A stretch of 64,000 bases of DNA from contig NZ_JAHRBL010000012.1 of the NCBI RefSeq assembly GCF_019693445.1, forward strand, positions 58,453-122,452, in the 5' to 3' direction. The stretch is from Deinococcus aquaedulcis. Lineage in GTDB: Bacteria; Deinococcota; Deinococci; Deinococcales; Deinococcaceae. Below, in pieces: positions 1 to 7,451 of this stretch (position 1 is its first letter; each line of letters begins with the position of its first letter). The translations under genes and the position numbers were made by a program. The notes beneath the pieces were generated by a model that had not been told where the DNA came from, made no database searches, and saw only the letters and a program-made list of their open reading frames with translations.

Positions 1-312
1 GGCCACGGCGCGCTGGGCCCCGCGCAGGGGCAGGGTGCGCGACAGGCTCAGGCCGTACAGCAGGTGCCGCACGTTCAGCAAGAAGGTGGTCCCCACCAGC
101 GCCAGGGCGGGCGCCAGCGGCAACTGGCCCCCCACGAACTGCCCGGCCGCCGCAAACTGACTGGCCCCGGCAAACACGGTCAGGCTCATGAGGCAGGTGT
201 CCCACAGGCTCAGGCCCGCGCCGCGCGCCGTGACCGCATAGGCCACCGCAAAGGGAATCATCCCCGGCCACAGCGGAAGAAGAAGGCGAAAGCCTTGCCA
301 GAACGCGGTCAT
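1..312 (-). CDS. azlC: AzlC-family branched-chain amino acid exporter subunit (partial, 3' end off window)
   Basis: The minus strand reads from an ATG at 312 into the left edge, so only about 104 N-terminal residues are visible. They show the AzlC hallmarks: an early membrane segment (LLLPLWPGMIPFAVAYAV), then AGLSLW, the block MSLTVFAGASQFAA, and the conserved NVRHLLYGLSL. AzlC is the large membrane subunit of the AzlCD exporter for branched-chain amino acids and analogues. The AraC-family gene ends only 10 bases upstream on the same strand, so the two are probably co-transcribed and the regulator may control export. An AzlD partner would be expected beyond the left edge; that is inference. 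Confidence 0.85.
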   Translation of the reverse strand, partial: MTAFWQGFRLLLPLWPGMIPFAVAYAVTARGAGLSLWDTCLMSLTVFAGASQFAAAGQFVGGQLPLAPALALVGTTFLLNVRHLLYGLSLSRTLPLRGAQRAVA

Positions 313-322
313 GCGCGTGACA

Positions 323-1162
323 CTAGCGCCTGCCAGGGTCTCTGTCTTGAACAATGCTGCTGTGGCGCGGCGCGCGCAGGTAGGCCCCAGGGGGCACCCC
401 CATGACCCGGCGAAATACCCGGGTCAGGTGGGCCTGATCGGCAAATCCCAGTTCAAGGGCGACGGCGCTGATCGCCTGCCCGGCGCGCAGCAGGTCGCGG
501 GCCCGCGCGGCCCGGACCCCCAGCAGGTAGGCGTGGGGCGGCGCGCCCACCACCTCGCGGAAGGACCGCGATAGGTGCGAGGGGCTCAGGCCCACCCGCG
601 CGGCCAGCGCCGAAAGGTTCAGGTTGGTATCCGGGTGGGCGTCCAGATAGGCGCGGGTGTCGCGCACGGCGGCAGGGTCGGCGCGCAGGGGTTGCCAGTT
701 GGCCCCACCCCAGCGCGTCAATAGCAGGTCCAGGGCCCCGCGCAGCAGCGTTTCGCGGCCCAGGGACGTGGCGCTAGGGGCAGTCAGCGCCGCGTGGGCG
801 GTCTGCCACGCGGCCCTCAGTTCGGGGTCGCTGAGCACGGGGGCGCGAAAGCCGTGGGTGTATACCTCGGGCGGCAGCCACGCGGCGTCCAGGTAGGCCA
901 CGCGGTAGCGCCAGCCTTCGGGGGTAGCGGCTGCGCCGGTATGCACCTCGCCGGGCACCACCACCGCCACCTGTCCGGCGGTGGCGATCAGCGCCTCGCC
1001 CCGGTAGCGGTATCGCTCGGCGCCCTGATCAATAAGGGCCACGGCCAGCGTGTCGTGGGCGTGCGGCAGGTACGCGTGGGTGATGAAGTGCGCCCGCAGC
1101 ACCTCCACGCCCACGAGGCCAGCGGGTCGCAGAAATTCGGCGTGCTCTCTGGGGGCGGTCAT
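323..1162 (-). CDS. AraC-family transcriptional regulator
   Basis: A 279-residue protein with an N-terminal cupin-like AraC effector-binding domain (residues about 15-150; HAHDTLAVALIDQG and VVPGEVHTG are typical) and a C-terminal double helix-turn-helix (about 175-270; LSALAARVGLSPSHLSRSFREVVG followed by ISAVALELGFADQAHLTRVFRRVMGVPPGAYL, quoted here as two separate blocks). Length and order are normal for effector-responsive AraC regulators. The adjacent azlC gene in the same direction suggests control of amino-acid or analogue export. It is divergent from the MerR/TipA-like gene at 1302, with about 140 bases of shared upstream DNA. The ligand cannot be predicted. Confidence 0.88.
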   Translation of the reverse strand: MTAPREHAEFLRPAGLVGVEVLRAHFITHAYLPHAHDTLAVALIDQGAERYRYRGEALIATAGQVAVVVPGEVHTGAAATPEGWRYRVAYLDAAWLPPEVYTHGFRAPVLSDPELRAAWQTAHAALTAPSATSLGRETLLRGALDLLLTRWGGANWQPLRADPAAVRDTRAYLDAHPDTNLNLSALAARVGLSPSHLSRSFREVVGAPPHAYLLGVRAARARDLLRAGQAISAVALELGFADQAHLTRVFRRVMGVPPGAYLRAPRHSSIVQDRDPGRR

Positions 1163-1245
1163 GCCTGCCCCTCCAGGCGTGGGCCGGGCGCCGGAGACAG
1201 ACCACTCACCATGCCCCTCACTGTGCCACTTTTGTCCGGCCCCCC

Positions 1246-1276
1246 TTGACCCTCACGCGGCGTCAGGGCCTACGCT
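1246..1276 (+). promoter_or_regulatory. MerR-type promoter with 19-bp spacer and dyad operator
   Basis: A -35 box TTGACC (1246-1251) and a -10 box TACGCT (1271-1276) are separated by 19 bases. Most sigma-70 promoters have 17. The spacer holds a dyad, CCCT-c-ACGC-g-GCGT-c-AGGG (1250-1268), with one mismatched pair. A long spacer filled by a dyad is the signature of promoters twisted open by MerR-family activators, so this gene very likely controls itself. Confidence 0.75.
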
Positions 1277-1301
1277 GCCCACAGAAAGGAGGTGAGGGCC
1301 A

Positions 1302-2081
1302 CTGGACCCCACACAAAACCCCCGCTGGACCGTGGGCGAGGTTTCGGGGCTGACCCGCATCAGCGTGCGCACCCTGCACCACTACGACGAGATTGGGCTG
1401 CTGCGCCCCAGCGAGCGCAGCGAGGGCAATTACCGCCTGTATACCCCCGCCGATCTGGCCCGGCTGCGCGCCGCGCTGACCTACCGCCAGCTGGGCTTTC
1501 CCCTGGCCGAGGTCACGCGCCTGCTGGACGCCCCACCCGCCGAGCAGCGCCGCGCCCTGGAGACGCAACTGCTGCTGCTGCAAGAAGGGCAGCGGCGCAC
1601 CCAGGCCACCATTGACGCCGTTCAGGCGATGCTGAACACCCCAGGAGCACCCATGAGCAACGAAGACGTGAAGGCCGTGTTTGACGGCTTCGATCCCGAA
1701 CAGTACGAACCCGAGGTCCAGGCCCGCTGGGGCGAGACCGACGCCTACCGCCAGAGCAAGGCCCGCACGGGCCGCTACACCCGGGCCGACTGGGAAGTGA
1801 TCAAGGCCGAGATGCAGGGCATCAATGACCAGTACGTGGCCCTGATGGACGCGGGCGCGGCGCCCCAGAGCCCGCAGGCGCAGGCGGTGGCCGCCCAGCA
1901 CCACGCTCATATCCACAGTCGCTACTACGACGCCCCCCCCGCCATGATGCGCGGCCTGGCCCAGATGTGGGTGCAGGACGAGCGCTTTACCCGCACCATT
2001 GATCAGGCCCGTCCGGGGCTGGCCGCCTACCAGAGCGCGGCTGTGACCGCCTGGGCCGACGCGCAGGAGGCCCAGGACTAA
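1302..2081 (+). CDS. MerR-family regulator with TipAS-like antibiotic-recognition domain; probable CTG start
   Basis: The protein has a MerR winged helix (residues about 9-80: WTVGEVSGLTRISVRTLHHY, then YDEIGLL and the wing), a short coiled coil, and a C-terminal TipAS-like domain (about 125-255) of the kind that binds thiopeptides and other drugs. I place the start at CTG 1302. A perfect SD (AAAGGAGGTGAG, 1285-1296) lies 8 bases upstream, and this start keeps the first strand of the MerR fold. The only standard alternative, GTG 1332, would begin at VGEV, delete the RWT residues and lack an SD. The upstream promoter has the MerR 19-bp spacer with a dyad, implying autoregulation. The inducer is unknown. 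Confidence 0.85.
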   Translation: MDPTQNPRWTVGEVSGLTRISVRTLHHYDEIGLLRPSERSEGNYRLYTPADLARLRAALTYRQLGFPLAEVTRLLDAPPAEQRRALETQLLLLQEGQRRTQATIDAVQAMLNTPGAPMSNEDVKAVFDGFDPEQYEPEVQARWGETDAYRQSKARTGRYTRADWEVIKAEMQGINDQYVALMDAGAAPQSPQAQAVAAQHHAHIHSRYYDAPPAMMRGLAQMWVQDERFTRTIDQARPGLAAYQSAAVTAWADAQEAQD

Positions 2082-2094
2082 AGCCAGTCAGGAA

Positions 2095-2123
2095 GGCCCG
2101 CACGGATAGATGCTGTGCGGGCC
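2095..2123. terminator. Hairpin between convergent genes
   Basis: A perfect 9-bp stem, GGCCCGCAC (2095-2103) with GTGCGGGCC (2115-2123), has an 11-base loop. It lies between the MerR gene (ends 2081) and the convergent WYL gene (ends 2147). No strong T-run follows on either strand, so it is a probable but weak bidirectional terminator. Confidence 0.55.
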
Positions 2124-2146
2124 CCTTTGGCCTGACGGGTGGCCTC

Positions 2147-3109
2147 TCAGGCAGCCCCAGCGTCGGCTGTCGGCACAGCTTCGGCAGCGGCCAGCGCGGC
2201 ACGCAGCTCGGTCTGCCACTGCTCGCGCAGGGGCGCGGGGCCCAGCACCTGCACACCAGCGCCCCAGCTCAGCAGCCAGGGCAGCACGCTGCGGCTGCCG
2301 GCCGGCGCCTGCAGGGTAACCTCCACGCTGCCGTCGGGGTGAATCAGAGGCTCACTCAGGTGGGCAAAGCGGCCTTCGAGCACCTGCAGACGGGCCCGCC
2401 CCACAAAACGCAGCTGCGCGGTGAGGCCTGGGCCCTGCAGGGTGGGCGGGGCCGGTACAGGCGCCGAAGCGGGGGCAGCCTCCAGCACCGTCACCCCCAG
2501 CATGCGGCCCAGGCGAAAGGTGCGCTGCGCGCGGCGCCCGGTGGTCTCGCGGCCCGTCAGAAGCGGCTCCAGCGTGACCGGGTGCGCATGCACCAGCACG
2601 GGTTGCAGCGTAACGCGCCGCCGCGAGTGGGCGCGGCCCGGCCGCAGGTAGTCAAAGCGCAGGCCCCGGCCGTCTAGCCATGCCTGGGTGACCAGCGGCA
2701 GCACCTCGGCCAGGTGCAGAGGCTGCTGGGCGGGAGCGGCCAGCGGGGGCAGCGCCGCCTGTACGTGGGCGGGCAGCGGGGCACTCAGGCGCGCGGCCAG
2801 CTCGCGCAGCGGCGCGGTGGGTTCAGCGCCGCGTTCGGCCAGGGCGCCCAGGCCCCGGCGCAGGGTCAGGCGCTCGGCGGCCGTCCAGTCCCCGGTGATC
2901 ACGTACAGCGGCGGCGTGCCCGGCAGTACCTGCAGGGTGGGTTCCAGGGTCTGCAGCACTTCTAGCTGGGCTTGCGTGGTCTCGGGCGATTGGCCGGTGG
3001 CGACCGCCAGGTCTTCAACCGACCTGGGGGCTGTGCGCAGCCGCCGCGAAAGGTAGAACAGCTGCTCGGTGAGCGGCAATGCATCGTGTGGCGAGAGGGG
3101 CACCGACAT
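2147..3109 (-). CDS. WYL-domain transcriptional regulator
   Basis: A 320-residue protein from ATG 3109. The N-terminal region (about 1-85) is a predicted winged helix (LTEQLFYLSRRLRTAPRSVEDLA, in shorter pieces: LTEQLFYLSRRL, then SVEDLAVATGQSPETTQAQL). The middle and C-terminus (about 150-310) match a WYL ligand-sensing region, including FDYLRPGRAHSRRRVTLQP and a C-terminal WCX-like extension ending in a helix. WYL proteins sense small molecules or nucleic acid and often control stress or defence genes. The frame stays open upstream of 3109, but that stretch reads as noise and overlaps the neighbouring TPR regulator. It lies 67 bases downstream of that regulator on the same strand, with a small palindrome between them. 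Confidence 0.8.
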   Translation of the reverse strand: MSVPLSPHDALPLTEQLFYLSRRLRTAPRSVEDLAVATGQSPETTQAQLEVLQTLEPTLQVLPGTPPLYVITGDWTAAERLTLRRGLGALAERGAEPTAPLRELAARLSAPLPAHVQAALPPLAAPAQQPLHLAEVLPLVTQAWLDGRGLRFDYLRPGRAHSRRRVTLQPVLVHAHPVTLEPLLTGRETTGRRAQRTFRLGRMLGVTVLEAAPASAPVPAPPTLQGPGLTAQLRFVGRARLQVLEGRFAHLSEPLIHPDGSVEVTLQAPAGSRSVLPWLLSWGAGVQVLGPAPLREQWQTELRAALAAAEAVPTADAGAA

Positions 3110-3154
3110 ACCTTCACTGTGCCCAGCCGGTGTCCACAAAACGTCCGTGTTTTT

Positions 3155-3168
3155 GAGAAACGATTCTC
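3155..3168. promoter_or_regulatory. Small palindrome between two regulator genes
   Basis: The sequence GAGAA-acga-TTCTC is a perfect 5-bp dyad in the 67-base gap between the TPR/winged-helix gene (ends 3177) and the WYL gene (starts 3109). Its place just upstream of the WYL gene makes it a candidate operator. It is too short to be a convincing terminator. Confidence 0.35.
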
Positions 3169-3176
3169 CTGTCGTC

Positions 3177-4766
3177 TTAGTTGAGTACCAGGCGCTCAGA
3201 TCGCCACTCCAGCACCCAGGGGTCGTAGCGGCCCTCGCAGAACAGGTCCTCGCGCCCTGGAGCCGGGTAGTCCGGCTCCAGCCACACCGGTTCTTCGCTG
3301 AGGGCCAGCACGCCCCCCTGCACGGCCACCGATTCCGGCCAGCCCAGCACCTCGCGCAGTTCGGCCACAGCGGCGCTGAGGGCCTTGCGGCGGGCATCCG
3401 GCGTGCGCCCGGGCAGGTCCAGGGCGTCCAGCGCCCGCTCGCGCGAGACCCGGCCGCCGTGCGTGACCAGCAGCGCTAGCAACCCGGCAGCGGGGCGGGT
3501 GGAGCGGAGCTGCAACTCGATGTCGTACATCCAGATGCGCACGGGCCCGGCCAGGCTGCAGCGCACGGTCCACGGCGGCGTTTCGATCGCCACGCCGCGC
3601 AGGGCGTAGACCTCGGGGAACAGGCGGCCCAACGTGCGCATGTGCCGCATCAGCTCACCGTTGACCTGATCCATGGCCTGCTGCGCCCCGGCCACGTCCC
3701 CGGCCCGGCGGTCCAGTTCAGCGCGCACGACGTGCCAGCGCAGGCGGTCAACATCGTTGTAAATAGGTGCTTGAGCCAGCGCTTCTTCAGCGCCGAGCAC
3801 GTCGCCGTTAAGCAGGCGCATAGCGGCCAGGATCGAGAGACATGGCTGGGGCTCCGTAGCTGCCTCAGTCACCTCAGCGGCCATTAGGGTGGCTTCCTCC
3901 AGTGCTTCTGCCCGCAAACCCATCGCCGCCAGCGTCGACGTGATAGAGATCCGCATCTCGTAGTGCTGGCTGATGCTGGCGCCTTGGCCTAGGCCTTTCC
4001 TGAATTGATGAAGGGCACGGGGATAAGCGCCCAGCGCACTGAAGACAGTGCCCATACCGACATAGATAACCCCGTCGGATCGCCGTTCCTTCTGACGTAA
4101 AGAAGCTTCCAGCGCGCGATCAAAGGCGTGGGCTGCGTCTTTGTACTGTCCGGCGTGAAGATCGATATACGCGACGCGGTTCCAGATCTCGCTGATGCTG
4201 TAATGGTCACTGCGTAAATCTGGTAATGCCCTGATGTACTCCGACTTGGCGCGGCCAGGGAGCCTACTTAGAGCACCTGCATAGCGGCACCGTGCAATAC
4301 CCCGGTCGCGTCCTATCGCCCCTTCAATCGCGCGGTGGAAGGCTGCTTCCCAATCTGAATCCTGACGCTCCCAAGCGGCCACAGCAGTGAGTTGTAGAGC
4401 GATAGCGCGAAGTGTGGGATCCTGCCCAGAACACTCTGCTGCTGCCAATTCGGCAGCACGTTGAGTTTCACTGCGTCGCCCAGCCAAGACGCCATGGAAG
4501 AAATCTACATGTGCATCAAGGCCATTGGCCAGCGCTTCTTGAATCAAACTGGAGTCAACCGCTCTAAGTCCAACCCAGGCCAGAGCAAGCGGCCATGTCC
4601 CCTCCGTGCGCCAGTTGTGGGGCACATCTGAGACAAACTTACGCAGTACAAGCGTCTCGTCTTTGGAGACGACGACTCTGCAGCGCTGGATAAGTTGACA
4701 GGCCAGAAACTCCTTTTCGCCTTGAGCGAGGAGAGTTCGAAGATAGGCAATGTCAGGCGTGGACAC
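3177..4766 (-). CDS. TPR protein with C-terminal winged helix (SARP/BTAD-like transcriptional regulator)
   Basis: A 529-residue protein starting at GTG 4766. Residues about 100-400 are helical repeats of TPR type (IWNRVAYIDLHAGQYKDAA, then FSALGAYPRALHQFRKGLG). The C-terminus (about 415-510) resembles the winged helix of OmpR/SARP activators (AAGLLALLVTHGGRVSRERALDAL, in shorter form LLALLVTHGGRVSRERAL, followed by RKALSAAVAELREVLGW and GGVLALSEEPVWLE). The order, TPR first and DNA-binding last, is the reverse of classic Streptomyces SARPs. The first half uses noticeably less G/C-biased codons than its neighbours, and the upstream region is AT-rich, hinting at a different origin. Target genes are unknown; the adjacent WYL regulator may act with it. 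Confidence 0.7.
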   Translation of the reverse strand: MSTPDIAYLRTLLAQGEKEFLACQLIQRCRVVVSKDETLVLRKFVSDVPHNWRTEGTWPLALAWVGLRAVDSSLIQEALANGLDAHVDFFHGVLAGRRSETQRAAELAAAECSGQDPTLRAIALQLTAVAAWERQDSDWEAAFHRAIEGAIGRDRGIARCRYAGALSRLPGRAKSEYIRALPDLRSDHYSISEIWNRVAYIDLHAGQYKDAAHAFDRALEASLRQKERRSDGVIYVGMGTVFSALGAYPRALHQFRKGLGQGASISQHYEMRISITSTLAAMGLRAEALEEATLMAAEVTEAATEPQPCLSILAAMRLLNGDVLGAEEALAQAPIYNDVDRLRWHVVRAELDRRAGDVAGAQQAMDQVNGELMRHMRTLGRLFPEVYALRGVAIETPPWTVRCSLAGPVRIWMYDIELQLRSTRPAAGLLALLVTHGGRVSRERALDALDLPGRTPDARRKALSAAVAELREVLGWPESVAVQGGVLALSEEPVWLEPDYPAPGREDLFCEGRYDPWVLEWRSERLVLN

Positions 4767-5320
4767 AGCGTGAGGATAAATGACTGAGCAACGGCCGTTC
4801 CAAAGGGAATCGGCAAGCTTCAGGTCGGTTCCCAGTTACCTGGCTCACCATCCGCAACTTCGGGCGCGAACCATAACTTTACCAATTGAGCAAAATACGT
4901 AAATAACATAATAACCTCTACTGGTGGAGAGGCTGCCCATAGGTTGGGCAGAACAGGGGAGGTCGTCACGCCCACATGGCAGGCGCCCTCGTCAGTGGCG
5001 ACGATGTGGGCGTCAGCGCACGCTGGAACGCTGGTTCTGGGTGGAGCTGTTCAGAAGTGCCAGGAAAGAGAGCCCAACTCGGGCACGCGGCACAGGCCCG
5101 CCGATCCATAGATCGCGGATATGTAAATTATAGAACAATGTTACCTATTACGCAAATGACAGAATTAGCTTAGAGGTGCGGCTGGCCATCTGCACAGGGG
5201 GCTAAGCCGGAAGGAGCAAGTGAAGTTGACGCGAACCTGCGCCAGGTGGCTCAGTTCAGGATTGCGCCGGCTGCCTTGGCGTTCATGCCTTCAGAGCGTC
5301 GTACGCGGTAGGGTTCGGGT
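4767..5320. other. Gene-free, partly AT-rich intergenic region
   Basis: About 550 bases without a convincing gene. Two AT-rich islands (about 4870-4920 and 5118-5172) stand out from the GC-rich surroundings. The second holds a good minus-strand promoter (5127-5155). A 7-bp hairpin CTGCCCA-taggt-TGGGCAG lies at 4933-4951. The stretch between promoter and regulator gene could be a long leader or a small RNA; no coding sequence is supported. Confidence 0.6.
5127..5155 (-). promoter_or_regulatory. Minus-strand promoter far upstream of the TPR regulator
   Basis: Read on the minus strand, TTGCGT (5150-5155) is followed after exactly 17 bases by a consensus TATAAT (5127-5132). It points towards the TPR/winged-helix gene, whose start is about 355 bases away, so the transcript would have a long untranslated leader or be a separate RNA. 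Confidence 0.5.
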
Positions 5321-5773
5321 ATGGACTGGCCCGCTCCGCTCGACTTCGTACATGGCCACGCCGTGCCCGCACCGGTCGAGTGGACCCGGCCGGGCCTCGT
5401 GATGACATTCAATCTGGAATGCCCGGGCTGCGTCTCACGCGGTATTCCGTTCCTGAAGCGCCTGCACACCGAGTTCGGGGCGCAGGTGCAGTTGCTGGCG
5501 GTGCACACCAGCTTTGGCCACCGCCTGCTGCCGCGTGAGGCGGTTGAGCCCACGCTGGTCAAATTCGCACGCGATTTCGCCAAATTGCCCTTTCCAGTGG
5601 CCCTGGACCTCAGCGGCGACCTCGCCCGCGCATGGCAGACCGAAGGCACGCCGCACTGGCTGGCCTTTGCGCCGGGAGGCGAACTGCTGCGCAGCGTGTA
5701 CGGCAGCCAGGAAAACGCCCAGACCAGACTCCAGTACCTGCTGGAAGAATGGTCCGGGCGCGAAGGGGGTTAG
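5321..5773 (+). CDS. TlpA/redoxin-like thiol-disulfide protein
   Basis: A 150-residue thioredoxin-fold protein. The active-site block LVMTFNLECPGCVSRGIPFL (about residues 27-46) holds a CPGC motif at the end of the first strand. It is followed by QLLAVHTSFGH, FPVALDLSGDLARAW and the cis-Pro region EGTPHWLAFAPGGELL, the usual TlpA/ResA order. No signal peptide is visible, so it is probably cytoplasmic or starts differently. TlpA-like proteins reduce or oxidise protein thiols. It converges on the transmembrane gene at 5770, overlapping it by 4 bases at the stops. No strong SD is seen before ATG 5321. Confidence 0.75.
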   Translation: MDWPAPLDFVHGHAVPAPVEWTRPGLVMTFNLECPGCVSRGIPFLKRLHTEFGAQVQLLAVHTSFGHRLLPREAVEPTLVKFARDFAKLPFPVALDLSGDLARAWQTEGTPHWLAFAPGGELLRSVYGSQENAQTRLQYLLEEWSGREGG

Positions 5774-6936
5774 CGGGCGCTGCTGGTCGTCTGCTTGGGC
5801 AGAAAGATGGCCGAGGGCAGCTCGTTCAGCGGCGTGTTGCTCAGGCGGAGCAGTAAGGCATTGATATGGCCCCCACTCGCGTACGGCCCCAGTTGAGCCG
5901 GATCAGTCACGAAGCGGAGGTTTTCAGCTTCGCTTTTCAGGCTGACGCTCCCCCCAGCCTTGACCTCGGCGGTATCCGCCATGAAGGTATTCCCGGCTTG
6001 CTTGGTCACGAGCATCACGACTTCGCCTTCAGGAAGTCCTGTCTGAATGGTGTGGGCAGGGCCCTGCGGGGTTTCTCCTGGCGCTGCCGCGAACCACCCA
6101 CCTGAAACCATCCTGAGTGGTGTCGCCTGCTCCCGAGGGAGCAACCGGCTGACGAGATGAAGTGCCAGCGGATTGTAAAACGCCCGGCCCACGTTGGTGC
6201 CCGGTTGTCCCAGTTGCAGCTTGAGATTGCCAATCTGAACCTGCGGCGCCTTGAAACCCTTGAGCGTGATGGTCAGAGGCGTGCTGAGGGTTCCGACGAC
6301 CATAGCCGCATCGTAATAGGGCGTACCGTCCTTGGTGAACATGGCGTTGAGATCGCCGCCGCCCGTGGTTAGGCCAGGCAGGTCAATGGACAGGCGCGCA
6401 CCTTGCAGGGTCGCCTTGCCCCCCTGAGCGTTGATGGCTTGCTGCAGGTCAGTGCCGCTCAGGAACACGCCCTTGTAGGCATTGGCGTCATTGAAGGTGT
6501 AGCACGTCACCCCACCCTGTTGGCTAACGATGGTGAGGCCGGTCGATGTGGGCACTGTCCCCCGAACACAGGAGGGTTTTACCGGCTGCTGGGTCAGAAC
6601 GGGCAGTGTAAAGGTCATTTCACGCCCACCCGCCAGGGCGTACAGCGTGGCGCTCAGGCCCAGGGCGGCGGTGGTGGCGGCAAGAAAGAGTTTAGGCATG
6701 GAATACACCTTGGCCATGCCCAGGGTCACGCGGCTGGGGGCACCCAGTTCGCGCAGGGCCTGGGTCAGGGCGTCTTGAGGAGAAAGGCCAGAAAGCAGCA
6801 GGTGGTCGGTGCGGGTCAGGACATGTTCTTCCAACTCGTCCCACAGTTCCTGGCGGCGCTGTTCAGGCAGCCCCCAGGTGGCGCGGCGCAGGTAGGCGTC
6901 CAGGGCCGGGGCGCACGTGTAGGCGGAGGCGGTCAC
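5770..6936 (-). CDS. PadR-associated membrane protein (permease-prefix/HAAS-like N-terminus)
   Basis: A 388-residue protein starting at GTG 6936, overlapping the end of the PadR gene by 4 bases (GTGA), so the two are translationally coupled. The first 75 residues (LDAYLRRATWGLPEQRRQEL, then ELEEHVLTRTDHLL and LRELGAPSRVTLGMAKVY) are the amphipathic-helix domain found in PadR-linked membrane proteins. One transmembrane segment follows (LFLAATTAALGLSATLYALAG, about 83-103). The remaining 280 residues would lie outside the cytoplasm and match no family I recognise; two cysteines (SCVRG, TCYTF) could form a disulfide. Probably a PadR-controlled envelope sensor or stress protein. Confidence 0.7.
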   Translation of the reverse strand: MTASAYTCAPALDAYLRRATWGLPEQRRQELWDELEEHVLTRTDHLLLSGLSPQDALTQALRELGAPSRVTLGMAKVYSMPKLFLAATTAALGLSATLYALAGGREMTFTLPVLTQQPVKPSCVRGTVPTSTGLTIVSQQGGVTCYTFNDANAYKGVFLSGTDLQQAINAQGGKATLQGARLSIDLPGLTTGGGDLNAMFTKDGTPYYDAAMVVGTLSTPLTITLKGFKAPQVQIGNLKLQLGQPGTNVGRAFYNPLALHLVSRLLPREQATPLRMVSGGWFAAAPGETPQGPAHTIQTGLPEGEVVMLVTKQAGNTFMADTAEVKAGGSVSLKSEAENLRFVTDPAQLGPYASGGHINALLLRLSNTPLNELPSAIFLPKQTTSSAR

Positions 6937-7262
6937 GTACCGCTCCGGCCCAGGCGGGCCACCGCGTCGGTAAAGGCACTGAATTCCTGGCGCTTGGCCT
7001 GCAGCACCTGCCGCCCCTTATCGGTGACGGCGTAGTACTTGCGCGGTTTGCCGTTGCGGCCTACCTCACCGGGCTGCGCGGCCAGCAGGCCCTCGGCCTC
7101 CAGGCGGTGCAGGGCCGGATACAGGCTCCCTTCCTTGAAATCAAAGTACCCCTCGGTGCGCTCCCGGGCCGCCTGGATGATGGCAAAGCCGTACAGCGGC
7201 TGGGGCTCCAGCAGGGTCAGCAGAATCAGGTCAAGGTTGCCGCGCAGCAGATCGGGGTTCAT
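6933..7262 (-). CDS. PadR-family transcriptional regulator
   Basis: A 109-residue PadR winged-helix repressor. The canonical start is MNPDLLRGNLDLILLTLL, followed by PLYGFAIIQ, FKEGSLYPALHRLEAEGLL and RKYYAVTDKG. ATG 7262 is chosen because PadR proteins begin at this point; the frame stays open upstream but reads as noise. PadR repressors usually bind a palindrome over their own promoter and respond to a toxic small molecule. The coupled gene at 5770 is the likely target. A strong promoter with a neighbouring dyad lies upstream (7359-7411). Confidence 0.92.
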   Translation of the reverse strand: MNPDLLRGNLDLILLTLLEPQPLYGFAIIQAARERTEGYFDFKEGSLYPALHRLEAEGLLAAQPGEVGRNGKPRKYYAVTDKGRQVLQAKRQEFSAFTDAVARLGRSGT

Positions 7263-7358
7263 GGGCGCTCCAGGAAAAGGGGAGAGTGGGGGAGGGGTGG
7301 ACGTTGACCGTGTGGCGTCCCACACGGCTGCCGTCCCAACAAAGCCTTGTCTGCCTAC

Positions 7359-7411
7359 ATAGTCCGCCTGGGTAGGAGGATTGTCAAGCCCAGTCTGTCT
7401 ATGGAGTAGAC
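7359..7411 (-). promoter_or_regulatory. padR promoter with adjacent palindrome
   Basis: On the minus strand a perfect -35 TTGACA (7382-7387) is 17 bases from GACTAT (7359-7364). Immediately upstream lies the dyad GTCTA-tggag-TAGAC (7397-7411). A related sequence, GTAGGCAGAC, recurs just downstream of the -10 box (7347-7357). The dyad and half-site are candidate PadR operators and could also influence the divergent gene at 7452. Confidence 0.55.
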
Positions 7412-7451
7412 GGCGGATGTGTGGGCGGTTCAGCTGTGGCAGGCTGCACCC

